In this document: one piece after another, positions 5,285 through 7,845 of the stretch
How positions within the stretch are numbered: the stretch's first letter is position 1
Layout of the letters: each line of letters starts with the position of its first letter
Assembly: GCA_016789165.1 (NCBI GenBank)
Contig: JAEURL010000344.1
Coordinates: 1 to 7,845, forward strand
Direction: 5' to 3'
Source: Anaerolineales bacterium
Lineage (GTDB): Bacteria; Chloroflexota; Anaerolineae; Anaerolineales; UBA6663
Length of the DNA stretch: 7,845 bases
Notes under the pieces: generated by a model
What the model saw: the letters and a program-made list of their open reading frames with translations, nothing else
Database searches by the model: none
Told to the model about the DNA's origin: nothing
Translations under genes and position numbers: made by a program

Positions 5285-6646
5285 ATGGACCAGCTGGTGA
5301 TCGACACCGCCCTGGAGCGGGTCCGCGCCGCCCTGGAAGCCGGCAAAGTGGACGAGGCTCTGGCGGTGCTGGCCAACCTGCACCCCGCTGACCGCGCCGA
5401 GGCCTTTTCCGACCTGCCGCGCGACGAACAAGAAGAACTGTTCCCACGCCTCGACCCCGAGGACGCGGCCGAACTGCTCGAAGAGCTGGAAGACGATGAG
5501 GCGGCCGAGGCCGCCGGCTCGCTGCCGACCGGGGCCTTGGCCGACGTCCTGGACGAGATGGAGCCGGACGCCGCCGCCGACATCCTCGGCGACCTGCCCC
5601 CCGAGCAGGCCAAGGCCGCCCTGGCCGAGATGGGCGCCGAACAAGCCGAGGACGTCCGCCCGCTGCTCGCCCACGCCGACGATACAGCCGGCGGCCTGAT
5701 GACGCCGGAATTCTTCGCCCTGCGCCGCCAGATGACGGCCCGCCAGGCCATTGAGTTCCTGCGCGGCCAGGCGCTCGACCGCGACGCCCCCTATTACCTG
5801 TACGTCGTCGACCGCGACGATCACCTGATCGGCGTGGTGGGCCTGCGCGACCTGATTGTGGCGGCGCCCGAAGCCCTGATTGAGAGCATCATGCGGCCGG
5901 ACGTGCGCAGCGTGCCGGTGGGGACCGACCAGGAAGACGTGGCCCAGCTGATGAAGAAGTACGGCTGGCTGGCACTGCCGGTGGTGGATGCCCAGGGCCG
6001 GCTGGTGGGCGTGATCAAGCACAATGACATCGTCTACGTCATCGAAGAGGAGGCCACCGAGGACCTGTACCGCCTGGCCAACGTCTCCGACGGCGACCTG
6101 AGCGTGTGGAGCCCGGTGCGCCTGTCGGTCAGCCGCCGGCTGCCCTGGCTGGTGGTCAACCTGGGCACGGCCTTCCTGGCCGCCAGCGTGGTCAGCCTGT
6201 TCGAGGCCACCATCGCCAAGGTGGCCCTGCTGGCCGTCTTCCAGTCGATCGTCGCCGGCCAGGGCGGCAACGCCGGCACGCAGACCCTGGCCATGATGGT
6301 GCGCGGCATTGCCCTGGGTGAGATTGAGCTGCGCGACGTGGGCTCCGCCCTGCTGCGCGAGGTGGGCATCGGCCTGATCCACGGCGCCATCATCGGGGTG
6401 GCGGTGGCGTTGGGAGCTTGGCTGTGGAAAGGCATCCCGGTCCTGGGCCTGATCATCGGCCTGGCCATGCTTGGCAACATGGTGGCGGCCGGCCTGGCCG
6501 GCACGCTGGTGCCGCTGACGCTCAAGGCCTTCAAGCTGGACCCGGCGCTGGCCTCGGCCGTGCTGGTGACCACGGTCACGGACTGCGTGGGCTTCGGCCT
6601 TTTCCTGGGCCTCTCGACGCTCTTCCTTCCGTATCTGACGGTGTGA
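5285..6646 (+). CDS. mgtE: Magnesium channel/transporter MgtE
   Basis: A homodimeric Mg2+ channel of the cytoplasmic membrane, gated by intracellular Mg2+. The 453 residues match the family length. An acidic, helical N domain (about 20-130) is followed by a pair of CBS domains (about 137-195 and 200-257), beginning at the typical D-D-T-A-G-G-L-M-T-P. A linker (plug) helix leads into five membrane helices, about 286-306, 314-338, 355-380, 386-411 and 421-449. The pore motif G-G-N-A-G-T-Q (327-333) is present. T-T-V-T-D-C-V-G-F (429-437) carries Asp433, matching the Mg2+-selecting Asp432 of the Thermus thermophilus protein. The many acidic residues of the cytosolic part fit Mg2+ sensing, which closes the channel when Mg2+ is high. 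It has its own strong promoter and a long leader with a hairpin, so expression is probably controlled by attenuation. No terminator follows the stop. Confidence 0.97.
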   Translation: MDQLVIDTALERVRAALEAGKVDEALAVLANLHPADRAEAFSDLPRDEQEELFPRLDPEDAAELLEELEDDEAAEAAGSLPTGALADVLDEMEPDAAADILGDLPPEQAKAALAEMGAEQAEDVRPLLAHADDTAGGLMTPEFFALRRQMTARQAIEFLRGQALDRDAPYYLYVVDRDDHLIGVVGLRDLIVAAPEALIESIMRPDVRSVPVGTDQEDVAQLMKKYGWLALPVVDAQGRLVGVIKHNDIVYVIEEEATEDLYRLANVSDGDLSVWSPVRLSVSRRLPWLVVNLGTAFLAASVVSLFEATIAKVALLAVFQSIVAGQGGNAGTQTLAMMVRGIALGEIELRDVGSALLREVGIGLIHGAIIGVAVALGAWLWKGIPVLGLIIGLAMLGNMVAAGLAGTLVPLTLKAFKLDPALASAVLVTTVTDCVGFGLFLGLSTLFLPYLTV

Positions 6647-6707
6647 CGGCCGCCCCGATGTCAGCTTGTCAGGCGGCGGCCGGCGGCAGAGGCCGGCCAA
6701 GGTAGTG

Positions 6708-6713
6708 TAGAAT
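6708..6713 (+). promoter_or_regulatory. Possible -10 box for the zinc-ribbon protein gene
   Basis: TAGAAT lies 47 bases before the chosen ATG at 6760. No convincing -35 box is present at the right distance (TTGTCA at 6666-6671 is too far away). It is the same hexamer as in the mgtE promoter. If used, transcription would start near 6720, which excludes the GTG at 6715 as the protein start. Confidence 0.3.
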
Positions 6714-6759
6714 CGTGCCCGGCCACGGCGTTGCTGAGCCGCCGCGCCCAAGGATTGGT

Positions 6760-7545
6760 ATGACTGACCCCACCCCGGAACCCGTTGAGCCAGAAGAGTC
6801 CCTGTTCGAGCGGGCGATGCGCCGGGCCCAGGCGGCCGGCGCGGCCACGCCCTCCAACTCGTCCAGCCTGGAAGAGGCCGGCATGGCGGCCCTGGCGGGC
6901 GGGGGCGGCCTGGCCGCCGCCGTGAAGGACGCCACCTCCGGCGGCAACCTGGTCTTCCGCACCGTGCGCGCGCCGGCCGCGGCGCTGCAGGTCTTCATCG
7001 ACGCCTTGAATACGCTGGGCGACAAGGACACGCGCCCGCAGACCACGCGGCGCGGGGCCGACCAGGCCACGGTCCAGTTCCAGCAGCTGCTGCCCACCGG
7101 CAACTGGGTGAACGCCCAGACCGTCACCTTGGCCCAGGCTGGCGATACCGTCACGGTCAGCCTGAGCGCGCCCAGCCTGGCCGCCATGGGCGGGGCGGCG
7201 GGCGAGGTGGGCGGCACGGCCATCAGTTCGCTGGGCAAGGTCCTGACCGGCAATGTGCTGGGCGGGCTGACCGAGGCGGCGCGTAGCGTCGGCCGGATCA
7301 CCGAATCGGCCGAGAACATCGCGTTCAGCGGCAAACTCCGCTCGACCCTCCAGCGCATCGGCAATGCCCTGGACGACGAGTGGCAGACGGCCGAGCGCCA
7401 GCGCCTGGAGCGTGAGGCGCTGGAGTTGCGGCGCGGAACCTGCCAGCACTGCGGCACGCCGTACAAAGACGCCAGCGCTACCCAGTGCGCGATTTGCGGA
7501 GCGCCGCGCAGCCAGGCCCTGCCGGACAGCCCGCCGGCCGAGTAA
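6760..7545 (+). CDS. Uncharacterised protein with C-terminal zinc ribbon
   Basis: A 261-residue protein that I do not recognise. It begins with an acidic, Pro/Glu-rich segment (1-20), followed by a low-complexity Ala/Gly/Ser stretch (20-60). A central part (about 60-140) has alternating hydrophobic residues of likely beta structure (for example A-T-V-Q-F-Q-Q-L-L and D-T-V-T-V-S-L). A Gly/Ala-rich segment and long amphipathic helices with many charged residues (about 190-225) come next. The end is a zinc ribbon with Cys228, Cys231, Cys243 and Cys246 (CxxC-x11-CxxC). No signal peptide or clear membrane helix is seen, so it is probably cytosolic. The ATG at 6760 has AAGGA (6750-6754) 5 bases upstream; a GTG at 6715 is in frame but lacks such a site. 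A role as scaffold or nucleic-acid/protein-binding factor is conceivable, not shown. Confidence 0.8.
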   Translation: MTDPTPEPVEPEESLFERAMRRAQAAGAATPSNSSSLEEAGMAALAGGGGLAAAVKDATSGGNLVFRTVRAPAAALQVFIDALNTLGDKDTRPQTTRRGADQATVQFQQLLPTGNWVNAQTVTLAQAGDTVTVSLSAPSLAAMGGAAGEVGGTAISSLGKVLTGNVLGGLTEAARSVGRITESAENIAFSGKLRSTLQRIGNALDDEWQTAERQRLEREALELRRGTCQHCGTPYKDASATQCAICGAPRSQALPDSPPAE

Positions 7546-7556
7546 TCGCCGATTGG

Positions 7557-7577
7557 CAGCCGGCCCGACGCCGGCTG
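7557..7577 (+). terminator. Short G+C-rich hairpin between two genes, weak terminator candidate
   Basis: CAGCCGGC (7557-7564) pairs perfectly with 7570-7577 around a 5-base loop. The bases that follow, ACTTAACTC, do not form a T-run. It could be a weak terminator, a transcript-stabilising hairpin or a processing site between the zinc-ribbon gene and the next gene. Confidence 0.35.
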
Positions 7578-7597
7578 ACTTAACTCAAGGAGAACGT

Positions 7598-7845
7598 ATG
7601 TCGACGGCCAAAATTGTGCAGATGATGCCCGCCCACGGCTGGGTAGCGCGCTTCCAAGAAGAAGAGGGCGAGTACCTGTCGCCGCTGGTCGGCTGGGCGG
7701 TGCTCCAGACCGGCGAGGAGACGCGCGTGGCTGGGCTGGTGGCCGGCGAGAAGGCCGTGGAAGTGTGCGATCAGGACGAGGATTTTCTGGGCTACGCCTA
7801 TATGCCGGACACCATCGAGGACATGCTCGATGATCTGGACGACGA
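7598..7845 (+). CDS. Uncharacterised acidic protein (3' end missing)
   Basis: A frame starting at ATG 7598 with an excellent AAGGAG site (7587-7592) 5 bases upstream stays open to the window end, 82 complete codons. The protein begins M-S-T-A-K-I-V-Q-M-M-P-A-H-G-W. It has an alternating beta-type pattern in the middle (G-W-A-V-L-Q-T, R-V-A-G-L-V) and becomes strongly acidic toward the visible end (T-I-E-D-M-L-D-D-L-D-D). I do not recognise the family. It follows the zinc-ribbon gene by 52 bases with a hairpin between, so it may be co-transcribed or partly uncoupled. Confidence 0.75.
   Translation, partial: MSTAKIVQMMPAHGWVARFQEEEGEYLSPLVGWAVLQTGEETRVAGLVAGEKAVEVCDQDEDFLGYAYMPDTIEDMLDDLDD

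Noticed and set aside
6666..6713. TTGTCA plus TAGAAT as a promoter before the zinc-ribbon gene
   Set aside because: The gap is 36 bases, far from the 16-19 needed, so only the -10 hexamer is listed, with low confidence.
5270..6751. A 493-codon open frame on the - strand opposite mgtE
   Set aside because: Its product is His/Gln/Gly-rich low-complexity sequence with no domain, and it is antisense to the clear, full-length mgtE. Long antisense frames are expected in DNA this G+C-rich.
6661..7466. Two - strand frames of about 265 codons opposite the zinc-ribbon protein gene
   Set aside because: They lack convincing starts and motifs. The + strand frame has a Shine-Dalgarno sequence and a four-Cys zinc ribbon.
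1..7845. Frequent GGCCGG / GCCGGC runs as a possible repeat family
   Set aside because: They are scattered within codons and between genes without constant unit, spacing or flanks, so they look like base-composition bias rather than a repeat element.

Overview
The window is G+C-rich bacterial chromosome, roughly two-thirds G+C by eye, with dense short-spaced genes and many GGCCGG-type runs. The gene style (lspA-rluD pair, a CBS-domain MgtE, small uncharacterised proteins) would fit an Anaerolineae-like member of the Chloroflexota. That placement is inference and no marker in the window settles it. I see no mobile element, CRISPR array or phage gene.

Left part, 1-1200. The 3' end of an MFS_3-type drug/siderophore exporter gene runs on the + strand to 992. 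It converges on a tRNA-Asp(GUC) gene on the - strand (1072-1149, CCA encoded). The tRNA has a near-consensus sigma-70 promoter (TTGACG-17-TAATAT) and ends in a textbook intrinsic terminator with a perfect 16-bp stem and a T-run (1012-1056).

Middle, 1216-4970. Five genes on the - strand form a tight cluster, probably one operon, in transcription order: lspA (signal peptidase II), an RluD-type 23S rRNA pseudouridine synthase, a nitrilase-superfamily protein, a small three-helix membrane protein, and an L-threonine/L-allo-threonine aldolase. Gaps are 19, 34 and 37 bases, followed by an ATGA stop/start overlap. No terminator is visible after the aldolase gene, so transcripts probably run into the tRNA and end at its terminator. 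The nitrilase-like protein keeps the catalytic Glu and Lys but has Gly where the nucleophilic Cys should be. The aldolase has Gln where the family usually has His in the E-N-T-H-N motif.

Divergent regulatory region, 4971-5284. The lspA operon leaves to the left and mgtE to the right. The mgtE side has a strong promoter (TTGACA-18-TAGAAT). Its leader of about 170 bases contains a possible 17-codon acidic, proline-rich reading frame ending in Pro-Pro-Pro-Ala-Pro-stop. A G+C-rich terminator-like hairpin then stands just before the mgtE ribosome binding site. The start region of the small frame can pair with the 5' arm of that hairpin. This is the layout of a translation-dependent attenuator and resembles in principle the MgtL leader of enterobacterial mgtA, here before an unrelated Mg2+ channel gene. 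I consider it the most interesting part of the window.

Right part, 5285-7845. mgtE (453 residues, all expected parts present) is followed by a 261-residue protein of unknown function with a C-terminal CxxC-x11-CxxC zinc ribbon, and then by the start of an acidic unknown protein that runs off the window.
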